A stretch of DNA of 64,000 nt from DASRAA01 sp963724855 (GCA_963724855.1 CAVRWH010000006.1:620001-684000); one strand, 5' to 3'. Shown: positions 37,553 through 45,872, counted from the first letter of the stretch. Notes: generated by a model from the letters alone, not told the origin. Translations and numbers: made by a program.

Positions 37553-37932
37553 CTAGGCGCTATCGGCGCGGCGGTTGGGCGCAGGGGTAGCTGACGTTGC
37601 CTCCTTCTTGATGAGTTCGATCTCGGCTTTCAGCTTCTGGCTTTTCTGCTCGTTGTATTCGCGGAGCTGGTGCTGCGTCTGCTGCAGTTGCCGGCGCAGT
37701 ATCTGATAGGCCTCCTCGTGAAAAAGACGGTAGGCGGCGGAGCCGGGATGCACGCCGGGCGGAGGCGTGGGAACGGAAAAAGCCTGGCGCATTTCCACTT
37801 CCTCGTCGGCCTTCTGCTCGGCGGCGGCGACTTCGGCATCGAGGTCGGCGCCCGGCGGGAGTCCGAGTTGTTCCTCGAAGTCGGGAAGTTCCTGGAGGCG
37901 GGAGGCGTCGTCGTCGGGGGAACCCAGGTTAG
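37553..37932 (-). pseudogene. C-terminal half of a conserved hypothetical gene split by an IS element
   Basis: Encodes SPDDDASRLQELPDFEEQLG followed by an acidic, then helical, coiled-coil-like end (RRQLQQTQHQLREYNEQKSQ). It has no start of its own. Its frame joins exactly to the N-terminal half at 39340-39688 if 37933-39339 is removed: 729 nt, 242 residues, across the codons for RARLLGANLGSP. The function is unknown. Confidence 0.75.
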
Positions 37933-38022
37933 CTGAACCCAGGTTAGATGGAATGAGACGGCTGGTCTGGCGGAACGGTAAGCTGTCCGCGCGCACTCGA
38001 TGAGGTGCAAAGGAGACCAGCC

Positions 38023-39102
38023 ATGAAGAAGATTAGCAGAGAGTCGATGAGGACGAAGCAGCCAGCCGTGACGGTGGGAATCGATCTAGGGGATCGGTTT
38101 AGCCGGTATTGCGTGGTGAACGAAGAGGGCGAGGTGGTGGAAGAAGGGCGGATACAGACGACGGCGGCGGCGCTGGAGCGGCACTTCGCCAAAGAAGCCA
38201 GGCAGCGGATCGCGATGGAATGCGGGACGCATTCGCCCTGGGTAAGCCGGTTGTTGCAAGACATGGGACACGAAGTATGGGTAGCGAATGCGCGCAAGAT
38301 ACGGGCGATCACGGCGAGCGAGTCGAAGAACGATCGCAACGATGCGGAGAAGTTGGCGCGGTTTGCGGCCTACAATCCGGGGCTGCTGTCGCCGATTCGG
38401 CACCGCAGCCCAGAACGGCAACGGGACTTGAACCTGCTGCAGGCACGCGACACGCTGGTGCGAGTGCGAACCCTGCTGGTGAATGCGGCGCGGGGAATGG
38501 TGAAGAGTGCCGGCCACCGGTTGCCGAAGTGCTCGACGGAATCGTTTGCCAACGTAGTGCGGACAGCGATTCCGCCGGGCTACGAGCTGGCGCTGACGCC
38601 ACTGATCGAGCAAGTGGGAGCAGTGACGGAACAGATCCGGAAGATGGACCAGCAGATCGAAGCGCTGGGGAAACGCTATCCGGAAGTGGAGAGGCTGCGG
38701 AGCGTGCCCGGGGTGGGGCCGGTGATTGCGGCGGCTTATGTGCTGACGCTGGACTCGCCGACGGCAGCGGAGAGCAGTCGAGCCGTAGGGGCGTTTCTGG
38801 GGTTGCGTCCGCGACAATCGCAATCGGGGGATTCAGACCCGCAGCGTCGCATCAGCAAAACCGGCAACGAGTATCTGCGGCGGCTGTTGGTGCAGGCGGC
38901 GCAATATGTGCTGGGGCGGTTCGGGCCGGATTCGCAACTACGACGTTGGGGATTGAAGCTGGCGGGCAGTGGAGGCAAGCGCGGCAAAAAGCGCGCAGTG
39001 GTGGCGGTGGCCCGCAAACTTGCGGTTCTGTTGCACCACCTGTGGAGAAGTGGGGAAGACTACCAACCGTTTCCTGATCTGAACCCAGCGCGTGCCGCTT
39101 AA
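38023..39102 (+). CDS. IS110-family transposase (DEDD, IS1111 group)
   Basis: 359 residues. The N-terminal RuvC-like DEDD domain has Asp in VGIDLGDRFSRY, Glu in RIAMECGTHS and Asp-Asp in SKNDRNDAEKLARFA. The C-terminal Tnp20 domain begins with LRSVPGVGPVIAAAYVLTLD and contains FLGLRPRQSQSGDSDPQRRISKTGNEYLRRLL with the region of the catalytic serine. The start ATG follows aaaggag. Recombinases of this family are guided by a bridge/seek RNA encoded in the element; here that would be in the 237 bases downstream. Confidence 0.93.
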   Translation: MKKISRESMRTKQPAVTVGIDLGDRFSRYCVVNEEGEVVEEGRIQTTAAALERHFAKEARQRIAMECGTHSPWVSRLLQDMGHEVWVANARKIRAITASESKNDRNDAEKLARFAAYNPGLLSPIRHRSPERQRDLNLLQARDTLVRVRTLLVNAARGMVKSAGHRLPKCSTESFANVVRTAIPPGYELALTPLIEQVGAVTEQIRKMDQQIEALGKRYPEVERLRSVPGVGPVIAAAYVLTLDSPTAAESSRAVGAFLGLRPRQSQSGDSDPQRRISKTGNEYLRRLLVQAAQYVLGRFGPDSQLRRWGLKLAGSGGKRGKKRAVVAVARKLAVLLHHLWRSGEDYQPFPDLNPARAA

Positions 39103-39339
39103 CCGGAGGAACGGAAATCGAAGAGACGAAATGGCAAGCAAGGTTGCAAGACATCTCGCGTTGCGGTGACTGCGCTTTGGCGCTTGGTCTGAACCGAAGG
39201 CCGTAGGTTAGATAGCAGCACCGCTTCATCACCATCGGACACCAACAGGCACCGAGTCCTCAGGACTCAACCGAGTGCGAATAGAAGTCCGAGATGAACC
39301 CGCGAGATCAGCTTGACACCAGACAGCCGTCTATAGAAG
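39103..39339 (+). ncRNA. Candidate bridge (seek) RNA region of the IS element
   Basis: Non-coding right end of the element, the expected place of the guide RNA in IS1111-group elements. It contains AGGTTAGAT (39205-39213), identical to nine bases at the left junction (37941-37949). Folding was not computed. Confidence 0.45.
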
Positions 39340-39688
39340 CGCCCAAAAGACGGGCGCGAACCTGGGGCACCGCTTCCATCTTTTCGATGCGGCGATTGGC
39401 GGAGGCGGCCAACTGAAAGGCGTAGAGCAGCTTGCCGGCGACGCGGGGATCGAGCTGTCCGGCGGTGAGGGCCTGAGCGACGTCGGAGATGGCGGCGCGG
39501 ATGGCGTAGGGGTTGTCGAGGGACTGGATTTCGAGCCGGTAAGGCTGGTTGTCGCGAAGGGCGCGGGCGCGACGCAGACGTCGGGCGCGCTCCATGAGGT
39601 GGTAATAGCAATATTTGCGGTCGCGTAAGGCGGGCGAGCCGCAGTAGGAGCCTTCGAGTTGGATGTGGCGACAGGATTGAGATGGCAT
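39340..39688 (-). pseudogene. N-terminal half of the conserved hypothetical gene split by the IS element
   Basis: Starts MPSQSCRHIQLEGSYCGSPA, with a Cys/His pattern (C-x4-H...C...YCYYH) that could bind zinc, then a basic helix (HLMERARRLRRARALRD) and AIRAAISDVAQALTAGQLD. The frame runs into the IS with ten foreign residues after ARLLG. Together with 37553-37932 it makes one 242-residue protein. Proteins with this N-terminus are, to my knowledge, recurrent in Acidobacteria, without a known role. Confidence 0.75.
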
Positions 39689-39710
39689 GATGGCGGTCCT
39701 CGTGTACTGA

Positions 39711-39742
39711 GCAGTTAGCAATTAGCAACTAGCAATTAGCAT
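39711..39742 (+). repeat. Short oligomeric repeat, GCAACTAGCAATTAGC family, copy 3
   Basis: gcagttag, caattag, caactag, caattag in tandem, just upstream of the split gene's start. Confidence 0.65.
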
Positions 39743-39916
39743 TTGGCCACGAAGCGTTTCACGGCTGGTGGCGACGATATTTCGCTGTACCCCCCTTGGG
39801 GCATCTTGAAAACAAAGGGGTTACGGAGCGACTGGCTGTAAGTTCCAGCGAACAAAAGCACTTACAGTCATAGTCTTGTAAAAAAAGGGGTTACTAGGTT
39901 CGGTTGAGAAAGAACA

Positions 39917-39963
39917 AAGACCCTCGAGACGGCCGCGAATCGGCGCGGCGCCGCGAGGGTCTT
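39917..39963 (-). ncRNA. Strong hairpin with minus-strand U-rich tail; possible small RNA 3' end or terminator
   Basis: AAGACCCTCG (39917-39926) pairs perfectly with CGAGGGTCTT (39954-39963), with a GC-rich, partly self-complementary interior. On the minus strand the stem is followed by tgttctttctc, while the plus side has no T run. A TTGACT at about 40010 on the minus strand could start a short transcript of roughly 60-90 nt. No coding gene ends here. Confidence 0.35.
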
Positions 39964-40094
39964 GATGTATGTAGACTAGGAGAAAAGGGTGGGCGAGCGG
40001 AGTCAAGAAAAATCGTGAGGGCAAAAAAACTTTAGTAACCAGTTTGTCCCGAAATGGGAGAAAAGAAGCAATTAGCAGCTGGCAATTTGAAAAG

Positions 40095-40130
40095 ACCCAC
40101 CCGGCCAAATTCAGGCCGGATGGGCCACCC
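40095..40130 (+). repeat. REP-like palindrome
   Basis: ACCCACCCGGCC, loop AAATTCA, then GGCCGGATGGGCCACCC. It shares its layout with 40276-40318 and 46878-46915; the stem bases differ but remain paired. Confidence 0.6.
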
Positions 40131-40275
40131 TCGGTGCGAAGGACGCCGCTCCGCGGCTGGGGAAATTGAGGGGCGAAGAACGCGGCCTTACGGCCACGTC
40201 TCAAAGCTCGTCGGCGCTCCGCGCTTGGTGAGGCAGTTGTCAGTGGGCGGTGGTCGGTTGTCAGGGAAAAGCGAA

Positions 40276-40318
40276 AGACCCACCCCTCCAAAAAATCAGG
40301 CCGGATAGAGCATCCGGC
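40276..40318 (+). repeat. REP-like palindrome, degenerate
   Basis: gacccacccctcc, then aaaaaatcaggccggat, the same head and loop as the 40095 copy, with a weaker stem. Confidence 0.5.
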
Positions 40319-40625
40319 TTTGGAAGCGATGCGAATCTCGAGATGAAGACAGGCCCACCCAGACAGGACGGATGGAGCGCCCGTTGGGCCATGCACCTCA
40401 TTTAACAATGCGAACGGAAGAGACAATTAGCTTGCGTTACAAGCAGTGAGTCGTCATACTCAACGCTCCGACCGGAGCAACCATCCGGCGAACCACCGAC
40501 ATTCGCTGTAAGGGGCTTTCTGCGTGCGCGCGGCACGGCAGTCGTGACGCCGTACGTCCCTTACGAATCGATAGTGGTGCTTTCACTATCTCGCAACCCA
40601 ACCGAACCTCAGGAGAGTTAACCTT

Positions 40626-41276
40626 TTGAAATCCCTCACTTTGTTGCTAGTACTCGTGTGTCTTGCTGTGGCCGCTCCGGCCTTCGCAGGCGTAATCTAC
40701 ACCGACGGTCCGACCACCGGGACCAACCTCGCGCTCTTTATCGACGGCCCGAACCCCGGCGGACCGTTTATCGAGAGTATTTCCGATGGTTTTGTTGCGT
40801 CGGCCAGCGGCACAGCATCCAGTCTCGACTTCGGTATGTGGGTTCCGACCAACAGCACCCCGACGGCGGTTTCGTGGTGGCTCGGCACCACGGCGTTCGG
40901 CGGCGATATCAGTAGCGGTTCTACAGCTCAGGTCTCCTATACGTACCTCCTTGCCAGCGGCTACGGATACGACGTGTACGAAGCCACGGTGACCGGTCTC
41001 TCTGGAAGCCTGACGGCCGGCAGCTCTTACTGGCTCACCTTGGGAAATGGCAATAACAGCTTCGGCAACCAAAATGCTGCGTGGGACATAAGCAACGGCC
41101 CCGCGACTTTGCATGTACATAAACAGTGGCTGGCGGCGGCGCATGCCCATATTTCGGGGAAGCCTTCACCCTCAATCGGTACCAGCAGCCCGACTCCTGA
41201 GCCCGGCAGCATGATGATGTTCGGTACTGGCATCCTGGCATTGGCTGGCGTACTGCGGCGGAAGATCAGCCTGTAG
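40626..41276 (+). CDS. PEP-CTERM sorting domain protein 1
   Basis: 216 residues. Signal peptide LTLLLVLVCLAVAAPAFAG, a secreted beta-rich middle (SYTYLLASGYGYDVYEATV), then the C-terminal sorting signal TPEPGSMMMFGTGILALAG followed by RRKISL. Exosortase normally cleaves such tails and releases or anchors the protein at the cell surface, often in biofilm matrix. The start is TTG, with aggagag ten bases upstream. There is a strong terminator at 41299-41328. The biological role is unknown. Confidence 0.85.
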   Translation: MKSLTLLLVLVCLAVAAPAFAGVIYTDGPTTGTNLALFIDGPNPGGPFIESISDGFVASASGTASSLDFGMWVPTNSTPTAVSWWLGTTAFGGDISSGSTAQVSYTYLLASGYGYDVYEATVTGLSGSLTAGSSYWLTLGNGNNSFGNQNAAWDISNGPATLHVHKQWLAAAHAHISGKPSPSIGTSSPTPEPGSMMMFGTGILALAGVLRRKISL

Positions 41277-41298
41277 TTTGTTCGTTTTTCTCCAATTG

Positions 41299-41328
41299 AA
41301 AAGCCGGGGCACCTGCCCCGGCTTTTTT
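41299..41328 (+). terminator. Intrinsic terminator after PEP-CTERM gene 1
   Basis: AAAAGCCGGGGCA pairs with TGCCCCGGCTTTT around CC and ends in TTTTTT. It could act in both directions. Confidence 0.85.
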
Positions 41329-41484
41329 GTGCGCGGAGTGCACCCGCGATTTCGGTGTGTGCCCCGCGGGACAATGACAACAGTTGGTGAATTGGGGCGA
41401 TTTTGCTTGCGTTAGCGCGACAGTAGTGTCACGATTGCTGACCTTTTCAAATCGATTTGCGGTCGAAAGCGGAGGAAAGTCCAA

Positions 41485-42300
41485 ATGAAATCGCCGTTCG
41501 TCGCTGCAGTGTGCCTCGTCGCACTTGCGTTTACCGGAGTAGCTCTGGCCGGCCCCGGCCCCAGCAGTCCCCTCTACCTGACGTACACAACGGACCTCAA
41601 CGGCGGGAACAGCATCGTCGTCGTCCAAGGCAATAGCGTAATCAACAGCTTCGCGGAGGCCTATGGTCCGCCCGACGAGGTGCCCATCGCCGTCTGGGGC
41701 GATGTTCGAACCGCAGGGGCCTTTCCGGGCTGGCACGGCGGCCAATACTCGTTGACCGGAACTCCGACCGGCACAGTCTACCCTATGACTTCGATTGCCA
41801 GCAGCGCGTACGATTCCACCACGGACGGCTCCCATAACTTCCTGGTTGACTATAGTTACGGACTCGTTTACCAGACGGCTCGCGATTTCACCAGCGCCGT
41901 GCCTCTGTTTACTGCTGGCGGCTTGTACAACCTGGGAATCACCTACGACAAGACGAACAACTCGCTGTGGATCTCTGAGTGGGGTGGCACTACGGTGACC
42001 GACTATTCCCTAAGCGGGACGGTCATTAGTTCGTTTGATACCGGGCACTACTTTAACGGGGCCCTGGCGATGGATCCGGCAACCCATACGCTCTGGCTGG
42101 TGGATGACGAGAACACCATGAGTTTGGAACAGTATTCAACGGCTGGTGTACTGCTGGGCACGGGGCCTTACGTTGGCTACACGCTTGGCGGCGAGTTCGA
42201 CATGGGCGGCACACCGACTCCGGAGCCGGGAACGCTGGTGATGTTCGGGTCCGGGATGGTCGGGCTCGCGGGTATCGTTCGGCGGAAGATCAAGCTGTAA
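41485..42300 (+). CDS. PEP-CTERM sorting domain protein 2
   Basis: 271 residues. Signal peptide SPFVAAVCLVALAFTGVALAG. The middle has propeller-like strands (YNLGITYDKTNNSLWISEW, GALAMDPATHTLWLVDDE). The C-terminus is TPTPEPGTLVMFGSGMVGLAG plus VRRKIKL. The ribosome site is ggaggaaag. The sorting tail is close to that of its neighbours, but the middle is not related in sequence, so the three genes are not simple duplicates. Confidence 0.87.
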   Translation: MKSPFVAAVCLVALAFTGVALAGPGPSSPLYLTYTTDLNGGNSIVVVQGNSVINSFAEAYGPPDEVPIAVWGDVRTAGAFPGWHGGQYSLTGTPTGTVYPMTSIASSAYDSTTDGSHNFLVDYSYGLVYQTARDFTSAVPLFTAGGLYNLGITYDKTNNSLWISEWGGTTVTDYSLSGTVISSFDTGHYFNGALAMDPATHTLWLVDDENTMSLEQYSTAGVLLGTGPYVGYTLGGEFDMGGTPTPEPGTLVMFGSGMVGLAGIVRRKIKL

Positions 42301-42411
42301 GAGATTCATTTCTCAAGCGGCTGGCACTCTTCCTATGAAGAATATGGGTTTGAGGCCACTCCAGCGCCAGGGTGGCAACTCTAAGCATGGAAAGGTTGCG
42401 CAAGGAGCTGC

Positions 42412-43095
42412 ATGAAAAAACTAGGGCTACTGATTCTTCTGGCCGTAGCAAGCTGTCCAATGTACGCCGGCGATGTCACCGCGTGGTACAACGGCGACTT
42501 CGACGGCGTAAACGGACTAGCCAATGAAGTCAACTCGTCCGCTGCCCAGTCATACGTTTACGACAACTTCATTGTGCCGACCGGTGGATGGACCCTGACC
42601 GGCGCCTTCTCCAATAACCTGCAGAACTTCGGAATCACGGCCGCCGATGTAGAGATTCGCAGCGGTGTGTCTGCCGGCAATGGCGGAACGCTACTGTATG
42701 GCGCTTACGGCGTACCCGCCACTCTGACCCCCACCGGTCGCAGCGGTTTCGGATACTACGAATACACGACCGAAGTGGCGCTGCCCAGCATCTATCTCGC
42801 TCCAGGTATGTATTGGCTGGACGTGACGCCGATCGGTACTGGATTTGGCCGGTCGTATCTCTCCCTCACTTCGGGCGCGAGCTGCGTTGGTCTGCCTTGC
42901 GGTGACGATGGGAATTCGTGGTGGGAAAGCCCGAGCTATGGTGCGAACTTCGTTAGCGTAAGCGCCTATTTCGCCTATCAAGCAGACTTTTCAATGGGCG
43001 TAAGCACCTCAACCCCAGAGCCGTCGAGCCTGCTGATGCTCGGCACCGGACTGGTTGGGGCCGTTGGCGCATTCCGCCGCAAAATCGACCTGTAA
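42412..43095 (+). CDS. PEP-CTERM sorting domain protein 3
   Basis: 227 residues. Signal peptide KLGLLILLAVASCPMYAGD, then a beta-rich domain (YNGDFDGVNGLANEVNSS, YVYDNFIVPTGGWTLTGAF), ending STPEPSSLLMLGTGLVGAVG plus FRRKIDL. The ribosome site is aaggagct. A GC hairpin follows at 43119-43140. An exosortase gene is not in the window. Confidence 0.87.
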   Translation: MKKLGLLILLAVASCPMYAGDVTAWYNGDFDGVNGLANEVNSSAAQSYVYDNFIVPTGGWTLTGAFSNNLQNFGITAADVEIRSGVSAGNGGTLLYGAYGVPATLTPTGRSGFGYYEYTTEVALPSIYLAPGMYWLDVTPIGTGFGRSYLSLTSGASCVGLPCGDDGNSWWESPSYGANFVSVSAYFAYQADFSMGVSTSTPEPSSLLMLGTGLVGAVGAFRRKIDL

Positions 43096-43118
43096 ACAAG
43101 ACGCTTTTCGCTTCGCTA

Positions 43119-43140
43119 AGCCGGGGCACGGGCTCCGGCT
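43119..43140 (+). terminator. Probable terminator after PEP-CTERM gene 3
   Basis: AGCCGGGGC pairs with GGCTCCGGCT around a short loop, followed by ttgtta; the T run is weak. Confidence 0.5.
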
Positions 43141-43268
43141 TTGTTATGCGCGCAATTGCTGGTTCAGCATGGCCCAACCGGTTACCAGTTACCAGCAACC
43201 AATCCCCGGCCTTGCGGTGTTACTCTTATCTACGTTTTGCGGGCGCTTGCGCCGCAGGAGACCCGACC

Positions 43269-45179
43269 ATGCCGCCATTGGCTCTTGAAGGTTCCACGCT
43301 GCTCACCGATGTGGACCTCCACCTCTTCAATGAGGGCAGCCACAACCGTCTCTACCACAAGCTGGGCTCGCACCTGGTGACGCACAACGGCGAGGCTGGC
43401 ACGTATTTTGCGGTGTGGGCGCCGGACGCCGAGCGCCTCTCGGTGGTCGGCGACTTTAATGGGTGGAACCCCGACTCGAATCCCATGACCCCGCGCGGAC
43501 ACTCGGGCATCTGGGAGTGCTTTGTGGCCGGTCTCGGCAAGGGATCGATCTACAAGTACCACTTGCGGTCGCGGTTTCACATGTATCGGGTGAACAAGGC
43601 CGACCCGTACGGCTACCATCACGAGACGCCGCCGAAGACGGGCTCGATCGTGTGGGACCTGGACTACCAATGGCACGATGCCGACTGGATGGCCGAACGC
43701 GGCAAGCGCAACGCGTTCGACGCGCCGATGTCGGTGTACGAAGTGCATCTCGGCTCGTGGATGCGTAACGAGCAGGAAGGCAACCGCTGGTTCAGCTATC
43801 GCGAGATCGCGCCGCGGCTGGCCGCGTACGTCAACGAACTGGGCTTCACGCACGTCGAGTTCCTGCCCATCATGGAGCATCCGTATCCGCCGTCGTGGGG
43901 GTATCAGGTCACGGGATATTTTGCGCCGACGTCGCGCTTCGGCACGCCGCAGGACTTCATGTACCTGGTCGACTATCTGCATCAGCACACCATCGGCGTG
44001 ATTCTCGACTGGGTGCCCTCGCACTTCCCCAACGACCAGCACGGGCTCGCGTACTTTGACGGCACGCATCTTTATGAGCACGCCGATCCGCGCAAGGGGT
44101 TTCATCCCGACTGGAAGTCGGCGATCTTTAACTACGGCCGCAACGAAGTGCGCGCGTTTCTCATCAGCAACGCGATGTTCTGGCTGGACCAGTACCACAT
44201 TGACGGATTGCGCATGGACGCTATCGCGTCGATGCTGTATCTCGACTATTCGCGCAAGCAGGGAGAGTGGATTCCCAATATGTACGGCGGGCGCGAGAAC
44301 CTCGAAGCCGTGTCATTGCTGCGGCAGGTGAACAGTGACGCGTATGGGCAGTTCCCCGACATCCAGACGATCGCGGAGGAATCGACTGCATGGCCGATGG
44401 TGTCGCGGCCGACGTATATCGGCGGACTGGGCTTCGGCATGAAGTGGGACATGGGTTGGATGCACGACACGCTGAAGTACTTTGCGCAGGACCCGATCCA
44501 TCGCAAGTATCACCACAACAAGCTGACGTTTCGCGGGCTGTACGCGTTTACCGAGAACTTCACGCTTCCGCTGTCGCACGATGAAGTGGTGCACGGCAAG
44601 GGATCGCTCATCGGCAAGATGGCGGGCGATTACTGGCAGAAGTTCGCCAACCTGCGTCTGCTGTTTGGGTACATGTTTACGCAGCCGGGCAAGAAACTGC
44701 TGTTCATGGGCGCGGAAATCGGGCAATGGTCGGAATGGAACCACGACAGCTCGGTCGATTGGGTGCTGCTGAATTTTCCGTCGCACCAGGGCATCAAGCG
44801 CTGGGTGAGCGACCTGAACGCGTTTTATCGCGGCGAGCCGGCGATGCATCAGCTCGACTTTAATCCGGATGGCATGCGCTGGATTGACGCCAACGACAAC
44901 GAAAACAGCGTGCTCATCTACATGCGCTACGGGAAAGACAGCGACAATCCGCTGGTGATTGCGCTGAACTTCACGCCGGTTCCGCGGCGCGGCTATCGCA
45001 TCGGCGTGCCCAAGCCCGGCAAGTGGCGCGAGGTCCTGAACAGTAACGCCGCAATTTACGGCGGCACTGACGAAGGCAACTACGGCGGCGCGGAAAGCGA
45101 AGCCATTCCCAACCACGGCTTCGAGCAATCGCTGCTGATCAACCTGCCGCCGCTGGGGATGGTGGTGTTTAAGCAGTAG
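43269..45179 (+). CDS. glgB: 1,4-alpha-glucan branching enzyme
   Basis: GH13 enzyme of 636 residues that introduces alpha-1,6 branches into glycogen. The N-terminal CBM48 domain (YFAVWAPDAERLSVVGDFN) comes first, then the catalytic barrel with the nucleophile Asp317 in GLRMDAIASMLYLDY, acid/base Glu370 in TIAEESTAWP and the third carboxylate in LPLSHDEVVHGKGS. The C-terminal all-beta domain ends LLINLPPLGMVVFKQ. It lacks the extra N1 domain of the longest forms. The ATG at 43269 has AGGAG eight bases before it. No other glg gene is adjacent. Confidence 0.95.
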   Translation: MPPLALEGSTLLTDVDLHLFNEGSHNRLYHKLGSHLVTHNGEAGTYFAVWAPDAERLSVVGDFNGWNPDSNPMTPRGHSGIWECFVAGLGKGSIYKYHLRSRFHMYRVNKADPYGYHHETPPKTGSIVWDLDYQWHDADWMAERGKRNAFDAPMSVYEVHLGSWMRNEQEGNRWFSYREIAPRLAAYVNELGFTHVEFLPIMEHPYPPSWGYQVTGYFAPTSRFGTPQDFMYLVDYLHQHTIGVILDWVPSHFPNDQHGLAYFDGTHLYEHADPRKGFHPDWKSAIFNYGRNEVRAFLISNAMFWLDQYHIDGLRMDAIASMLYLDYSRKQGEWIPNMYGGRENLEAVSLLRQVNSDAYGQFPDIQTIAEESTAWPMVSRPTYIGGLGFGMKWDMGWMHDTLKYFAQDPIHRKYHHNKLTFRGLYAFTENFTLPLSHDEVVHGKGSLIGKMAGDYWQKFANLRLLFGYMFTQPGKKLLFMGAEIGQWSEWNHDSSVDWVLLNFPSHQGIKRWVSDLNAFYRGEPAMHQLDFNPDGMRWIDANDNENSVLIYMRYGKDSDNPLVIALNFTPVPRRGYRIGVPKPGKWREVLNSNAAIYGGTDEGNYGGAESEAIPNHGFEQSLLINLPPLGMVVFKQ

Positions 45180-45603
45180 CGGGATTGCCGATTTGGGAAT
45201 GGGAGTGAGTTGGTACCCCCTCCCCCTCCCCCCTCTTTTTCTAAAATCCTCATTCTGTTGAAGATAGCGGGTAGTGGCTCCGCAAATTCTTGTGCCCATT
45301 GGAGTTACGGGCAAATTCCTCCAAACAAACGAGTTAGCGGTGGTTTTTCGGAGTGGGAAGGGTACCGTGGAGGGGAAGTCGGCAGTAAGACGGCAGTATG
45401 CAGGACCCGGCATGGGTCGAAGCTCCTATGAGGACGGGGCATGACAGGTGGTCGCCTCGTGGGACGACAACTCTCCCGCGTCTTTCAATCAGGAGTGTAG
45501 CGACCCGGTTGGTGCGGGAACAAGGACGTGGGTCACGGAGGCATGTGATAGCGCAGCGGACGACGTCGTCCCTAAGAGAAGGGCGAATCCAGGGCAGCCG
45601 GAT

Positions 45604-45722
45604 CGGGCTGAAGCCCTCGCGAAGATGTGCCGTCCCTGCCGGGACTCGGGTTCAATTCAATCGTCTTCCCGGCCCGCCGCGGCGGGCCGGGCTAAGATAT
45701 GCCGCTCCTCCGGGGCTGGAGG
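45604..45722 (+). repeat. Four-hairpin dispersed repeat, copy B
   Basis: Same ordered blocks as 2367-2480. The variable stem is CCCGGCCCGC with GCGGGCCGGG around CGCG (45668-45691). Compared with copy C, the fourth pair is G-C instead of A-T, a compensatory change. Confidence 0.7.
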
Positions 45723-45758
45723 GCGCCGAATCTGACGGGGTGCCGCACGCGGCGTCGT

Positions 45759-45793
45759 CCCCAGGTTAGCCCAAAAGAAGGGCGAACCTGGGG
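45759..45793 (+). repeat. REP-like palindrome, intact relative of the IS target
   Basis: CCCCAGGTTAGCCC, loop AAAAGAA, then GGGCGAACCTGGGG. The palindrome into which the IS element inserted (37921-37932 joined to 39340-39366) has the same arms and loop. Confidence 0.7.
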
Positions 45794-45827
45794 CACCCCG
45801 GCAGGCCTTGGGAGCACTGCGGCACCT

Positions 45828-45859
45828 CACACATACTAGTGTGTGACATAATACACATT
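45828..45859 (+). promoter_or_regulatory. Operator/promoter of the vapBC pair
   Basis: Two overlapping inverted repeats: CACACA-N6-TGTGTG (45828-45845) and TGTGT-N8-ACACA (45841-45857). CATAAT inside could be the -10. They end 14 bases before the antitoxin ATG, where VapB-VapC complexes usually repress. Confidence 0.6.
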
Positions 45860-45872
45860 GCGAGGTTTCTCG

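Larger units (their letters stand above)
37933..39339 (+). mobile_element. IS110-family insertion sequence (IS1111 group), about 1.4 kb
   Basis: Contains one transposase gene with 90 bases of non-coding DNA before it and 237 after it; the long downstream part is typical of the IS1111 group. Subterminal inverted repeats are AGACGGCTGGTCTGG (37956-37970) and the complement of AGACGGCTGTCTGG (39319-39332). Removing the element restores an open frame and a palindrome. Both junctions carry AG (CT on the other strand), the core dinucleotide known for IS110 recombinases, so the ends are defined to within 3 bases. Confidence 0.85.
39689..40625. other. Long intergenic region with repeats and a strong hairpin
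   Basis: 937 bases. I see no credible gene: the longest frame (39821-40426, minus) lacks homology and codon character. It holds the oligomeric repeats at 39711-39742 and 40067-40087, two copies of ggggttac after A-runs (39817, 39886), a 10-bp hairpin at 39917-39963, and REP-like palindromes at 40095-40130 and 40276-40318. The last 60 bases should carry the promoter of the first PEP-CTERM gene. Confidence 0.6.
45180..45872. other. Intergenic region rich in structured repeats
   Basis: 693 bases without a credible gene. The second copy of the four-hairpin repeat (45604-45722), a REP-like palindrome (45759-45793) and the vapBC operator region fill its right half. ORFs predicted across it translate only the repeats. 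Positions 45180-45590 show nothing I can assign. Confidence 0.6.

Noticed and set aside
37451..40087. GCAACTAG arrays as a CRISPR
   Set aside because: The units are 8 bases and contiguous, with no spacers and no cas genes.
39821..40426. 201-codon minus-strand ORF in the long intergenic gap
   Set aside because: It translates REP-like palindromes and other repeats, lacks any domain and has no ribosome site.
42301..42411. Sigma54-type promoters before the PEP-CTERM genes
   Set aside because: TGGCAC and TGGCAA occur but without a TTGC element at the required distance.
45398..45769. Plus-strand ORFs across the four-hairpin repeat (and similar at 46623-47021)
   Set aside because: The predicted peptides are just the repeat translated; the three copies are read in different frames.
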